Shown: positions 25,698 to 35,563, counted from the first letter of the stretch. The stretch is DNA of 64,000 bases from CAXSBA01 sp965277105 (GCA_965277105.1 OZ255710.1:1240001-1304000), one strand, 5' to 3'. Notes: a model not told the origin generated them from the sequence alone. Translations and numbers: made by a program.

Positions 25698-27587
25698 TTG
25701 CTGCCTAAATTTTTTTTAGTTATTTTTTTATTATTTTTTCTCAATAGCTTCCCTTTTATTTGGAAAGGGAAACAGCAAGATTTAGCGAGCAAAGAAAATA
25801 ATTGGATTTACGTTAAAGATAAAGACAGTAGGACCATTGCTTTTTTAGAATTTGAAAATTACACGAAAAACCGAGCTAAAGATTTTGACTCTTTTAAAGA
25901 GTCGCTTCCTCGATTAATTGCTAAACAGTTTAGAAGTATTAAAGAGTTAGACGTTCCGGAAAACGATTTCGTAGCTTCTCCAGAAAATCAAAATAAATAT
26001 AAAATCTTTAAGTTGCCTTTTGAAGACAGCATAAGACTATTTAAAAAATACGGTGATTTTTTAAACAAAACCCAGTTTGAAGCGAGTAAAATTTTTGGTG
26101 AAGAAATTGCCTTAACCAATGCCGTAACAATTTCTACTACGAACGCTATTAGCGAAAATACTAATACCATTAATCAAAATCAACTGAATGAAAACAACGA
26201 AGAAAACCAAGATAATGCTACTAGTGAAAATACTCCAAAAGAAAAAGAGAGTTTAGAAAAAAAAATTGCTGACTTTTTAACTCAAACTAAAGTTGCTTAC
26301 ATTGAGACCAATGAAAATGAGTATGTTTTTTATGGCTATAATGGCTCACCGTTAAACTACGTGGATGCCAATTTAATTAGTGAACAAAATTTAACGAATA
26401 TTACCGTGCCAATTTATACCAACGCCAACGGAATTAAGTTTTTTGTTTTTAGAGAAAAAGGAGCAAAAAAATTAATTTTAGATGAAAAGCTATATTCTTT
26501 TAATATCCCACTTAATGAAACCATTAAAAAGGTTGGCGCAAATTATTTAGTTTATGGGAAATACGAAGTAAGGGGGATTAATTTTTTTTTAGACATTTTT
26601 GTTATCAATAAAGCTAAAGCAACTATTGAAAAAATTTATTCTAAAAAAATCAGGAACTCGGTGATTAGAAAAGAAGCTAGAAATTTAAGCCAGTACATTA
26701 TTGGTTATCTAGAAAAAAAAGAACTAGTAAATAATGTTTCTTTTACTTCTAACCCTAAGGGGGCTAGCCTTTATTTGGATGGGAAATTTCAAGGAAAACT
26801 TCCTCTAACTTTTCCGGTGCTGGTAAAAAAAAAATACCAGTATGAAATTTATTTAGAAAAAAATCAGCTTTCAACTATAGAAACCGATTTCCCGGGAGAT
26901 CGCCAGGTGATTGACGTGGATCGCTCAAACGGAAAGGTCGTTTTTAATTTAGATTCTTTAAAAGATAAAGGAGGGTTGTCTAAATTAAACGTTTTTATTG
27001 ATAATGAAATTCCTAGTGATTTTTATTTTAACACTGATTTAATTGGCCATCAGCAAACAACTTTTAGTCGAGACTTAGAACCGGGGAATTATCACTTAAC
27101 CGTAACCAATGCCAACTTTCTCACCAAGAATTTCAAAATCACTATCCCGCAAAGTGAAGATCTTGATATTCATCTCAACATGCACCCCAATCAAAAAAAT
27201 TCAGTCCACGATTTTTTTTTTAATCACTCTAGGAACGTTAAAATTTTCTCTATCTTGGGATTCCTTTTAGGTACTAGTGGGATTGCTATTTACTTCCAGG
27301 CTTTAGATTATGAGGATAGACGCAATGAAGTAGATCGTCGACTGAATGAGGTGTCTTCTACTAGTATAGGGTATAACAACCTGGAAGACTATCGGGGCTA
27401 TTTAACCAAAGAGTACAACAGCTCGGCCGCAATTTCTCTAGGGCTTTTGGGGGGGTCGTTGGTTTCTTTTTTAGGGGCTTTGTTTTCTCATTACTTTGAT
27501 GTTTGGGAAGGACGAATAAAAATCGAAACCGAGATGGAACATTCTCCTGATACTAAATTTATTTACAAGACGTCAATTAAATTTTAA
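25698..27587 (+). CDS. PEGA-domain exported protein, probable envelope component
   Basis: A 629-residue protein with an N-terminal signal or anchor helix (FFLVIFLLFFLNSFPFIW). A domain beginning SRTIAFLEFENYTKN resembles the FlgT/TolB-like N-terminal folds that precede PEGA domains. An Asn/Glu-rich linker lies at about 150-190. Two PEGA-like repeats follow, the clearer being VSFTSNPKGASLYLDGKFQG and a weaker one with LEPGNYHLTVTN. A hydrophobic helix near 520-545 would anchor the C-terminal part. It probably sits in the periplasm or on the membrane; PEGA proteins are common in spirochaetes but their role is mostly unknown. The start is TTG two bases after lepA. Confidence 0.72.
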   Translation: MLPKFFLVIFLLFFLNSFPFIWKGKQQDLASKENNWIYVKDKDSRTIAFLEFENYTKNRAKDFDSFKESLPRLIAKQFRSIKELDVPENDFVASPENQNKYKIFKLPFEDSIRLFKKYGDFLNKTQFEASKIFGEEIALTNAVTISTTNAISENTNTINQNQLNENNEENQDNATSENTPKEKESLEKKIADFLTQTKVAYIETNENEYVFYGYNGSPLNYVDANLISEQNLTNITVPIYTNANGIKFFVFREKGAKKLILDEKLYSFNIPLNETIKKVGANYLVYGKYEVRGINFFLDIFVINKAKATIEKIYSKKIRNSVIRKEARNLSQYIIGYLEKKELVNNVSFTSNPKGASLYLDGKFQGKLPLTFPVLVKKKYQYEIYLEKNQLSTIETDFPGDRQVIDVDRSNGKVVFNLDSLKDKGGLSKLNVFIDNEIPSDFYFNTDLIGHQQTTFSRDLEPGNYHLTVTNANFLTKNFKITIPQSEDLDIHLNMHPNQKNSVHDFFFNHSRNVKIFSILGFLLGTSGIAIYFQALDYEDRRNEVDRRLNEVSSTSIGYNNLEDYRGYLTKEYNSSAAISLGLLGGSLVSFLGALFSHYFDVWEGRIKIETEMEHSPDTKFIYKTSIKF

Positions 27588-27600
27588 AGGAATAAAATTT

Positions 27601-28524
27601 ATGTTTAAAAAAATCTTTCAAAAATCTAAAAGCGCTAATGAAACAAAACCTAAAAATAAATTCAATTGGAAAAAAATAATCACTTTTAACTTTAGTGAAA
27701 TCAATCCAGCTTTTTATGAAAACTTAGAAGAACAATTACTACTAGGTGACTTGGGGGGTAAGCAAGTTATTCTTATTATGGAAGAACTAAAACAGGCAAT
27801 TAACCAGTATAAAATTAAAGAAATTTCTTCAGCAAAAGAAAAACTGAAAGATATTTTAAAGGCAAAGTTTACTTCTACTCCTTTAACTTTTTCTTCTGAA
27901 CTAAATCCAGTTATTTGTTTTTTAGGAGTTAACGGGACTGGTAAAACTTCGACATTAGCCAAAGTAAGTTATTATTATCAAGAAAAATATCCTCAGCAAA
28001 TTTGGGGAGCTGGGGATACTTTTCGAGCAGCAGCTACTATTCAATTAAACCAATGGGCTGATATAAGGAAAGCTTCTTTAGTCAATAAAGGAGAAGGAGC
28101 TGATCCGGCGTCAGTTGCCTATGATACAGTGCATGCTGCCTTAGCAAAAGCCAACAAAGTAAATCATCAAGTATTATCGCTTTTAGATACCGCCGGGAGA
28201 CTGCACAACAACGCCCCTCTAATGGACGAACTGGGTAAAATCATGCGGATTATTGACCGCTTTAAAGAAAAAGTTGAGAGGAAAAACCTGCTAATCCTTG
28301 ATGCTACTTTAGGGATTAATGGTTTTGAGCAGGCAAAAATATTCCATGAGAAAATAGGTTTAGATGGGATTATTCTAACCAAAATGGATACCCTCGCCAA
28401 AGGAGGAAGTATTTTTTCGATTGCTGATAATTTTAAACTTCCTATTTACTTTACTACTTTTGGGGAGCAAATGCAAGATCTAGCTCCTTTTAATTTGGAA
28501 GAATACTTGGACTCCATTATCTAA
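27601..28524 (+). CDS. ftsY: signal recognition particle receptor FtsY
   Basis: SRP receptor GTPase that docks ribosome-SRP complexes at the membrane, 307 residues, i.e. essentially the NG core without the long acidic N-terminal domain of E. coli. P-loop GVNGTGKTST (109-118), DTFRAAATIQL, DTAGRL and TKMD are the SRP-GTPase motifs. ATLGINGF replaces the usual GQNA-type motif. It has a good AAAGGA ribosome site 11 bases ahead of ATG and ends the lepA-PEGA-ftsY run. It converges with hemD after 16 bases, with no evident terminator. Confidence 0.96.
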   Translation: MFKKIFQKSKSANETKPKNKFNWKKIITFNFSEINPAFYENLEEQLLLGDLGGKQVILIMEELKQAINQYKIKEISSAKEKLKDILKAKFTSTPLTFSSELNPVICFLGVNGTGKTSTLAKVSYYYQEKYPQQIWGAGDTFRAAATIQLNQWADIRKASLVNKGEGADPASVAYDTVHAALAKANKVNHQVLSLLDTAGRLHNNAPLMDELGKIMRIIDRFKEKVERKNLLILDATLGINGFEQAKIFHEKIGLDGIILTKMDTLAKGGSIFSIADNFKLPIYFTTFGEQMQDLAPFNLEEYLDSII

Positions 28525-28540
28525 AATCAAGGGATATTTT

Positions 28541-29311
28541 CTAACTAATTTCTAATAGCTTTTCCACCAAACTAGTAAAATTACTTTTATCGGGATAATA
28601 AGCTTTTTTTACCATTGCCGAAGGCAAACATCTGTCCACTTCTTGATGAGTAATTTTTCCTAAACTAAGCAAAATAGGGAAAGCCTCGTTATGCTTTTTT
28701 ACCGTTTTGAAGTTTGCTTGAAAAGCCCTAACCATTAAAGGGGAAGTAAAAATTAAAAAATCTAGGCTTAAAATTTCTTGGATTTTTTCTTGAGTAATCT
28801 TCTGCGTGATATGGGTATATAAAGGAAGTGATATAAAATTAATCTTAGCTTTCAACAACTTTTTTTCTAAAAAGTCACGCACTATTTTTGAACGAGGGAA
28901 TAAAATATCGTTTATTTTATTTTCTTCAATAATCCGCCAAACACCTTCTTGGTTGGTTTCTTCGGCTAAATAATCCGTTTTAACGCTATGTGTTTTAAGA
29001 GTTTTAGCCGTATATTCGCCAATAGCAATAATTGTATAACCTTCAACTACTTTTATATCCAAATTATTAGCAAGAATAATTTCAAAAAAACGGATGACAG
29101 CTTTAGAGGAAGTGAAAATAATTGCCTTTAGCTTTTTGGTTTGGATAATTGATAAAATTTCTTGTTCATAAGTAAAGATTTTTTTAAACTTTAATAGCGG
29201 GTAAGCTACCACTTCTCCCCCGTTTTCTATGATAAGAGCGTGAAGTTTCGCTAGCTCTTGAGGGCGCTTGAATATAGCAATTTTTTTACGGGAGAGTTTT
29301 TTTTTCTTCAT
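28541..29311 (-). CDS. hemD: uroporphyrinogen-III synthase
   Basis: HemD closes hydroxymethylbilane to uroporphyrinogen III. It has 256 residues and two alpha/beta lobes. Family features are weak in sequence, as usual: the N-terminal KIAIFKRPQELAKLHALI with VVAYPLLKFKKI, the middle AIIFTSSKAVIRFF, then IIAIGEYTAKTLK, and the second lobe DFLIFTSPLMVRAF. Its start lies 26 bases inside the upstream cobA gene, so the two are translationally coupled, which supports the call. No other porphyrin genes are in the window. Confidence 0.85.
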   Translation of the reverse strand: MKKKKLSRKKIAIFKRPQELAKLHALIIENGGEVVAYPLLKFKKIFTYEQEILSIIQTKKLKAIIFTSSKAVIRFFEIILANNLDIKVVEGYTIIAIGEYTAKTLKTHSVKTDYLAEETNQEGVWRIIEENKINDILFPRSKIVRDFLEKKLLKAKINFISLPLYTHITQKITQEKIQEILSLDFLIFTSPLMVRAFQANFKTVKKHNEAFPILLSLGKITHQEVDRCLPSAMVKKAYYPDKSNFTSLVEKLLEIS

Positions 29312-30044
29312 ACCAAGAAAGTTTTTTTCTTAAATTAACTACTTCTCCTATAATGATAATTCCCGGATGGGCTACTTTCCCTTTTTGTGCTTTAGCCGTA
29401 ATATTAGCTAACGTACCAGTAATGACTCGTTGCTCGCTCATGGTTCCTTTTTCAATAATAGCCACTGGAGTTTTAGGGCTTTTACCACCAGCTAAATTAA
29501 GTTCAATAATTTTCGCTAAATTTTTTATTCCCATTAAATAAACAGTGGTGTCACTAGCTTTAATGATTTTTATTTGCTTTTCCGGATTTTCAAAATGACC
29601 GGTTAAAACTGAAAAGTTACCAGAAATTCCTCGAGCAGTTAAAGGGATCCCCGCATACATAGCTGCGGTATAAAAAGAAGATATCCCTGGGATGATTTCA
29701 AAAGGAATTTTTTTTTCTTTGACGAATTCTATTTCTTCTTTAATCCGGCCAAAAATGCTTGGATCTCCGCCTTTTAGGCGAACAATAATCCCTTCTTTTT
29801 TTTGCTTAGTTAAATTTAGAAAAGCTTCTAATATCTTTTCATTGATTGTCGATTGTTTAGTTTTAACAGGGGAAAGCTTACTAACTGAGATTTTTTTACA
29901 ATTACTTGGACAATACTCTAAGGCTAAAGACGGAATTAGCTGATCATACAAAACGTAGTCAGCTTTTTCTAAAATCTTTTTAGCTTTAAGCGTTAAAAGT
30001 TCTAATTCGCCAGGGCCAGCTCCAACAAAATAGCAAATTACCAA
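29286..30044 (-). CDS. cobA: uroporphyrinogen-III C-methyltransferase
   Basis: SAM-dependent enzyme that methylates uroporphyrinogen III twice to precorrin-2, the branch point to sirohaem and cobalamin. It has 252 residues. The motifs are VGAGPGELELLTLKA at the N-terminus, VRLKGGDPSIFGR in the middle, GISSFYTAAMYAGIPLTARG and YLMGIKNL. It is a stand-alone SUMT without the CysG oxidase/chelatase part. The start is TTG (30042-30044), not certain. With hemD it provides precorrin-2, but the next step is not encoded here. Confidence 0.93.
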   Translation of the reverse strand: MVICYFVGAGPGELELLTLKAKKILEKADYVLYDQLIPSLALEYCPSNCKKISVSKLSPVKTKQSTINEKILEAFLNLTKQKKEGIIVRLKGGDPSIFGRIKEEIEFVKEKKIPFEIIPGISSFYTAAMYAGIPLTARGISGNFSVLTGHFENPEKQIKIIKASDTTVYLMGIKNLAKIIELNLAGGKSPKTPVAIIEKGTMSEQRVITGTLANITAKAQKGKVAHPGIIIIGEVVNLRKKLSWYEEKKTLP

Positions 30045-30067
30045 TCTTTCAACAAATATTTTATTTT

Positions 30068-30433
30068 TTAGGAGTTGATCTCTTTTTGATAATCCTCAGT
30101 GGCAAGTAGCCCACCTAACTCTTCGGAATTTTTTATTTTAATTTTGATAAGCCACCCTTCTTTTTCTGGAGAAGAATTGACCTTCTCAGGACTATCTTTC
30201 AAGTCTTGGTTAATCTCAATAACTTCTCCTCCCAAAGGAGCATAAATATCACTTGCCGCCTTTACCGATTCAACAGTTAAAAGAATATCACCTTGATTAA
30301 AAGTTTTTCCAATTTCTGGGAATTCCACATGAACAATGTCTGATAATTCTTTCTGGGCGTGATCGCTAATCCCAACGATGGCTTCATCATTTTCTAATGC
30401 TTTAATCCATTCATGAGTTTTGGTGTATTTCAT
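30068..30433 (-). CDS. gcvH: glycine cleavage system H protein
   Basis: Lipoyl carrier of the glycine cleavage complex, 121 residues, the normal length. Lipoylation would be on Lys58 in TVESVKAASD. The surrounding LGGEVIEINQDL and THEWI start are standard. A TAGGAAA ribosome site precedes ATG. gcvP, gcvT and lipoate genes are not in the window. It lies 23 bases ahead of cobA on the same strand, so it may be cotranscribed with the porphyrin genes. An alternative role as lipoate carrier for other complexes is known for stand-alone H proteins. Confidence 0.96.
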   Translation of the reverse strand: MKYTKTHEWIKALENDEAIVGISDHAQKELSDIVHVEFPEIGKTFNQGDILLTVESVKAASDIYAPLGGEVIEINQDLKDSPEKVNSSPEKEGWLIKIKIKNSEELGGLLATEDYQKEINS

Positions 30434-30533
30434 TTTTATTTCCTACCAATTAAATTAATATAAATATATTGTAACATGGTTTAAATAAATTACTTGGAGA
30501 GATAAAGTTAAGGTAATTTAATAATCTTTTATT

Positions 30534-31145
30534 TTAATCGGAAAAATACTTTTCGGTTTTAGCTAACTTTTTTAGTTTTCTTTGAATAACTCGCTGATAA
30601 TCCAACTCTTTAATTCTAATCCGATAAAGGGTTTCTTCTAAGAAATTAAGTTTAGTTCGAACTTTAACTTTTCTTAGCTCTTTATAATAAAGCATTACTT
30701 TTTTCCACTCTTTATCTGCTTCCCGGTAAAGGTATTCGGCTATTTTTAATGACTTCAAAATGTCTTCCCGATAAGGCTTATTATAAAAAACGGGTTTGTG
30801 TTTATCAAAACGAGCTGCTAAAAAAACTAAGTTTTTAGTAATCAAATAATGCAAATGCATCCGCATAAGTTTTTTATATTTTTCGTAAGTCTTTTCGTTT
30901 TCTGGTGGAGTTAAGGCAAAAATAGGCGGCGCAAAAGGAGCCGCCAAAGCCCATTTTAACCAAAAAATATTGCGGTTTAAATCATCGTTTTCCATTTTTT
31001 GTGGAATGTAGTAAAGGCTATAAAAATCTTCAACATAACGAAATTTTGTCGAAGATGGCAAGAGGTCCCACTTAAAGTCATTAATCTCAACTGTCGAAAT
31101 AAAAAAAAAACTGGTGGCAACAAATAGTAAAAATAATTTCTTCAT
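30534..31145 (-). CDS. exported protein of unknown function
   Basis: 203 residues with a signal peptide (KKLFLLFVATSFFFIST) and a largely helical mature part rich in Lys, Tyr and Leu. The C-terminal half (about 120-203) is predicted to be long helices with many charged residues (READKEWKKVMLYYKELRK). I do not recognise the family. A periplasmic or membrane-associated location is likely. It lies between map and gcvH on the same strand with about 60 and 100 bases on its sides, so it may be a single unit. Confidence 0.65.
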   Translation of the reverse strand: MKKLFLLFVATSFFFISTVEINDFKWDLLPSSTKFRYVEDFYSLYYIPQKMENDDLNRNIFWLKWALAAPFAPPIFALTPPENEKTYEKYKKLMRMHLHYLITKNLVFLAARFDKHKPVFYNKPYREDILKSLKIAEYLYREADKEWKKVMLYYKELRKVKVRTKLNFLEETLYRIRIKELDYQRVIQRKLKKLAKTEKYFSD

Positions 31146-31206
31146 GATAAAAAAACTTACTTAAATTATCGAAATTTTTAACTGAGATATTAATTAATTA
31201 AAAGGT

Positions 31207-31959
31207 TTATTCTATGGTTAGAATTTCAGCACCTTGATCAGTAACCAAAATAGTATGCTCAAACTGAGCGGATAAAGAACCATCCATAGTATAAACCGTC
31301 CAATTATCATGGGTATCGGTATATACTTCTTTGTCTCCTTGATTAATCATCGGCTCAATTGTAAAAGTCATTCCCTCTTGAAGGATAACTCCTTTTTCTT
31401 TCTTGCGATGATGGAAGACAAAAGGGTCTTCGTGAAAACTAGCACCAATGCCATGCCCCCCAAGCTCTTCGACAATACCATAACCATAGGGGCTTACATA
31501 ATCAGCGATGGTGTCGCCAATTACGTTGATTCTTTTCCCTGGTTTCACGCTATCAATTGATTTAAACAAGGCCCGCTCAGTAACTTCTACTAATTTTCTA
31601 GCTTCTTTACTTACTGGTTCGATGAGAAAAGCCTTAGAAGTATCGCCATGATAACCGTCATAAATAAGAGTAATATCCACGTTAACGATATTCCCTTTTC
31701 TAAGGATGTCTTCTTTTTTAGGAATGCCATGACAGACAACGCTATCAATAGAAGTGCAAATGCTTCGTGGGAATCCTTTGTAATTAAGAGGAGCAGAAAT
31801 AGCTCCCATTTTTTTAGTCCACTCTTCGCAAAGGTGATTAATTTCTAAAGTAGAAATGCCCGCTTTAACAAAAGGAGTAATGTAGTTTAATAACCTAGCC
31901 GCGAGTTTTCCTGCTTTTCGCATTTTTTCTATTTCTGGTTTTTTTTTAAGATAAATCAC
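31207..31959 (-). CDS. map: methionine aminopeptidase, type I
   Basis: Metalloprotease that removes the initiator Met from nascent proteins, 250 residues. All five metal ligands are visible: Asp95 and Asp106 in VDITLIYDGYHGDTS, His169 in LGGHGIGASFHE, Glu202 in FTIEPM and the Glu in AQFEHTILVT. The usual His near 77 (CHGIP) is there as well. The start is a GTG overlapping the TGA of the upstream antiporter gene, so the two are translationally coupled. Confidence 0.96.
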   Translation of the reverse strand: MIYLKKKPEIEKMRKAGKLAARLLNYITPFVKAGISTLEINHLCEEWTKKMGAISAPLNYKGFPRSICTSIDSVVCHGIPKKEDILRKGNIVNVDITLIYDGYHGDTSKAFLIEPVSKEARKLVEVTERALFKSIDSVKPGKRINVIGDTIADYVSPYGYGIVEELGGHGIGASFHEDPFVFHHRKKEKGVILQEGMTFTIEPMINQGDKEVYTDTHDNWTVYTMDGSLSAQFEHTILVTDQGAEILTIE

Positions 31960-34163
31960 TTTTGATATATGGCTATAATTTCTTCTGGAGTATTAGCGGT
32001 TAAGATTTCTTTTTGGAATGAAGGATTATTGATTAACCTTGAAAATTCCGTGAGTAATTTAATATGAAGGAAAGCATCTTTACCTGAAGTAATAAGAGTA
32101 AAAATAACCTTAGTTTTTAATTTATCATAACTTTTTAAATCAATCCCTTTTTTAATAATGGTAAGCGAACTATAATTTGTTTCTACTTTTTCGTCTTGAA
32201 GATTAATCAAAGCAAAATGTTTTCCTAGAGAAACTGATTCTTGATTAACTTTATACTCTATTTTATTGATAATTTCTGACCTAATAAAATGATCATTTTT
32301 TAACAAAAATTTATCGGTTAAATCATTAATAATAGTAGCCATATTAGTGGGCTTAAAATAAAAACTAATATCTTGTGGAATTAAAATTCTTTTTAAAGAA
32401 TCTTTACTTTTTAATAAAAGAACCTTTTCTAAATTAGTCGCTTCTTCATTGTTATTATCTTTAGTAAAAACTACTTGATTTTGCTCAAAATGGAGTAATG
32501 GCTGGTACTGATTATTATCTAATTTTTGCTTATCTATTTTTTCTAAAACTACTATTTCTTTTTCTTCTCCAATAATGGCACTACTTATTTTAGAGGGCTT
32601 AGGCAAACTTTCCCAAATCACATTCCCTAAAATATTTTGTTGCTCAGGTTTTTTTTCTACTTTCCCCCAGCGAAATAGATTTTCTTTATTCAGTAAAACT
32701 TTCCAATGCTGACAAATAAGAGCGTTTAATTCAAGGTTATCAGTTAATGCCAGAAGATGCGTAGTAGAAAAAAACTTTGTATCTTCAAATATATCGTTAG
32801 AAAGCGCATTAAGGTGCAGGCAATTATACCCTTGATTTTTGTAATAATTCACTTGCTGTAAATTATTATCTAACAAAATAACTTCCTGCTTTAAAGAGAT
32901 AAGGTAATCACTTACTTTAGCGCTTAACTCGTGAATCCCAACTATCACCCATTCTTTATTTTCAAATTGATTGATTTTTAATCCTTTGGCAACTAACCCC
33001 GCCGACAAACCTTGGAATAAAACAGTAATGATAATAACCGAAAAAGTAAAAGTTTCCACAAACCAAGCTTCATCAGAAAAATTCTCATTATCTTTTAAAG
33101 CAATGTAAAATAGAGAAGCCATAGAAGCAACGACAATTCCTCTAGGAGATATCCAAGAGAGAAAAAGTTTTTCATTGAATTTCAAATTGCTTTTAATAGT
33201 CGAAGCAAATATATTGAAAGGACGAGTTACTAATATAATCAACGCTAAAAGAATAAGCCCTTTAGTTCCAAATAAGTTGAAGTTACTTAAATTTAAGTTA
33301 GCTGCTAATAAAATAAAAAGTATGCCAATCAGGATTTCCGTGATTTCTAGTTTGAAGCGTTTAATTTCTTCAATGTCTTGATCTTTTTTAATACCAATAA
33401 AAAGCCCACAAACAATCACCCCCAAAAGCCCCGACTCCGAAGCAATGTTATCGCAAATCACAAAAGTAAGGATAGCAATCGACAGGGTAAAAGCATTGCG
33501 CATCTCGGCGACTAACCATCTTTTTCTGATAACTGTAATTGCTAAAAACCCAAAAAAACTACCCACAGCAAAACCACTTCCTAAACGAACTATTAACGAG
33601 AAAAAAGCCTCCGAAGTACCAGCTCCTCCACTGATAAGAATCTCAAAACAAAGGATGGCTAAAAAAACTCCAATGGGATCGATAAGCACTCCTTCCCAAT
33701 GGAGGATGTTAAATATTTTTTTATTAATGTTAATCCTCCGCAGAATAGGAGTAATAACCGTAGGCCCCGTAACGATGATTAAACTACTACAAAAAAGAGA
33801 AAAAATAAAAGAAAAATTAAATAACCAATAAATAAAAACAGCATTAACTAACCAACTAATAATTACTCCTAATGATAAGAGGTAAACTATTGGCTTAATG
33901 GCTTTTTTATAACCAGAATAGTCTAACGTTAATCCTCCTTCAAAAAGGATAATAGCTACTCCTAAAAAAACGATAGAATTAAGGGTTTTCCCTAAAGCAT
34001 CGGGTTCGAGAACACCTAAAAAGCTTGGTCCTAAAGCAATACCTAAAATAATAAAAAAAACAATGGGAGCGATATTAGTTTTCTTCGATAAAAAAAAGCT
34101 AACTGTCCCAGCTACTAAAGCAATTGCTAAATGCCAAACTAAAACATCGGATTCAAAATGCAT
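31956..34163 (-). CDS. cation/proton antiporter with TrkA-N-like and EIIA-like C-terminal domains
   Basis: 735 residues. Residues 1-390 form a CPA-type (NhaP-like) exchanger with about 12 helices, including LFEGGLTLD, VTGPTVITPI and the ion-binding EGVLIDPIGVF. A TrkA-N-like Rossmann part (about 398-480, WVIVGIHELSAKVSDYL) follows. A C-terminal PTS EIIA(Ntr)-like domain (about 600-735) keeps a histidine at SLGKHFALINL, where phosphorylated EIIA proteins have theirs, and ends with the family's NTPEEIIAIYQK helix. Such appended domains suggest control of Na+ or K+ exchange by nucleotide or by PTS phosphorylation. It is coupled to map. Confidence 0.85.
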   Translation of the reverse strand: MHFESDVLVWHLAIALVAGTVSFFLSKKTNIAPIVFFIILGIALGPSFLGVLEPDALGKTLNSIVFLGVAIILFEGGLTLDYSGYKKAIKPIVYLLSLGVIISWLVNAVFIYWLFNFSFIFSLFCSSLIIVTGPTVITPILRRININKKIFNILHWEGVLIDPIGVFLAILCFEILISGGAGTSEAFFSLIVRLGSGFAVGSFFGFLAITVIRKRWLVAEMRNAFTLSIAILTFVICDNIASESGLLGVIVCGLFIGIKKDQDIEEIKRFKLEITEILIGILFILLAANLNLSNFNLFGTKGLILLALIILVTRPFNIFASTIKSNLKFNEKLFLSWISPRGIVVASMASLFYIALKDNENFSDEAWFVETFTFSVIIITVLFQGLSAGLVAKGLKINQFENKEWVIVGIHELSAKVSDYLISLKQEVILLDNNLQQVNYYKNQGYNCLHLNALSNDIFEDTKFFSTTHLLALTDNLELNALICQHWKVLLNKENLFRWGKVEKKPEQQNILGNVIWESLPKPSKISSAIIGEEKEIVVLEKIDKQKLDNNQYQPLLHFEQNQVVFTKDNNNEEATNLEKVLLLKSKDSLKRILIPQDISFYFKPTNMATIINDLTDKFLLKNDHFIRSEIINKIEYKVNQESVSLGKHFALINLQDEKVETNYSSLTIIKKGIDLKSYDKLKTKVIFTLITSGKDAFLHIKLLTEFSRLINNPSFQKEILTANTPEEIIAIYQK

Positions 34164-34339
34164 AAATATTTTTTTTAGTTAAATTTTACTATATTTTGCA
34201 TCCTTAATAAAAGAATACTTATTAAAAGCAATTTATTCTCTAAATTTTACTACTACTCTTAAACTTAATAATTTTTATTCATCTAAAAGAATAGTATAAT
34301 TGAGAATAATCAAAAAAAATTATAATCAACTTTCATCCT

Positions 34340-35563
34340 TTGTTTAAAATCATTACTCCAATTTTTTTGCTTTCTCTAGTAAATACTTTGGGCTTTTCTA
34401 TTCTTATCCCGATTTTGCCTTTTGTGGTTAGAAATTTAAATGCTAGTGATTTTGTTTATGGCTTACTGATTTCTGCTTACAGTTTTTTTCAATTTTTAGC
34501 GGCTCCTATTTTAGGGAAACTTTCAGATAATTATGGTCGCAAACCGCTTTTAGTTATTTCGCAAGCTGGGACGTTATTCTCTTGGTTTATTTTTGGGGCT
34601 GCTTGGTTTTTGGAACAAGGGTTATTTCCAAGTGTTATAGTTTTAATCACTATTTCTTTAGCTAGAGTTTTTGATGGCATCACCGGGGGGAACAACTCCA
34701 TTACTAACACTTATCTAACCGATGTCATCCCTCCAGAAAAGAGAAGTGTTGCTTTTAGTTATTTAGGAGCTGGTCTTGGATTAGGGATTATTATCGGCCC
34801 AGCTTTAGGAGCTTTTTTTAGTAAGGGAAGTTTAGGGTATTTAGGCACTGCTTTATTTAGCATTGGGCTTAATACTGTGGCTTTATTATGCATTATTTTT
34901 TTCCTAAAAGAAAGCAAACAAAAAAGTCAGACCAAACTAGAAAAAATAAATTTTTTACAGGAATTTAATTGGATAAAAAATTTCCGCAAAGTGATTAAAA
35001 ATAAAATTCTTCGTCAATTATTTGTTTTAAAAATGTTTGTTGCCATCGTGATGACGGCTTATACCTCAGTAATTGTTTTACTACTAATCGATGTTTTTGA
35101 TATGACAGCAACCGAAGTGGGCAATATACTACTCATTGTTGGAGCTTTTCTAATTTTCAACCAATTTTTTTTAGTAAAGATTTTTATCCAAAAAATAGGA
35201 GAGCAAAAGTCTCTTTTGCTCGGACTTATATTGATGGCTTTAGGGCTTTTTACTTTCCCAGTGAATGAAAATTTACTGCTTTTTGTTCTATTTTACTACT
35301 TCACTAATTTAGGATTAAGCCTCAGCTTGCCTACTTTAAAGTCGCTTATTAGCAATAACGCCGAAGAAAAAAGCTTAGGAGAAATCCTAGGTTTTGAAGA
35401 GAGTTTGAATTCATTATTTATGGCTTTCGTGCCTTTAATATCTGCTTTTGCCTATACGTTTTTAAAAGAGAAAAGTTTTTGGTTGTGGGCTGGCATTTCT
35501 TTATTAGGGGCCGTTTATTTTTTGACTTGTAAGGCTAAAAGTAAAATAGTAAAAACAGCTTAA
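34340..35563 (+). CDS. MFS transporter, DHA1/TetA-like drug efflux family
   Basis: 407 residues and twelve hydrophobic helices. The family motif between helices 2 and 3, GKLSDNYGRKPLL, and the N-terminal LGFSILIPILPFVVRNL are typical of TetA/DHA1 antiporters. The motif in helix 5 (GAGLGLGIIIGPALGAFF) marks drug/proton antiport. The start is TTG (34340) with TATAAT at 34321, giving almost no leader. It is transcribed alone, divergently from the antiporter. Substrate unknown. Confidence 0.88.
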   Translation: MFKIITPIFLLSLVNTLGFSILIPILPFVVRNLNASDFVYGLLISAYSFFQFLAAPILGKLSDNYGRKPLLVISQAGTLFSWFIFGAAWFLEQGLFPSVIVLITISLARVFDGITGGNNSITNTYLTDVIPPEKRSVAFSYLGAGLGLGIIIGPALGAFFSKGSLGYLGTALFSIGLNTVALLCIIFFLKESKQKSQTKLEKINFLQEFNWIKNFRKVIKNKILRQLFVLKMFVAIVMTAYTSVIVLLLIDVFDMTATEVGNILLIVGAFLIFNQFFLVKIFIQKIGEQKSLLLGLILMALGLFTFPVNENLLLFVLFYYFTNLGLSLSLPTLKSLISNNAEEKSLGEILGFEESLNSLFMAFVPLISAFAYTFLKEKSFWLWAGISLLGAVYFLTCKAKSKIVKTA

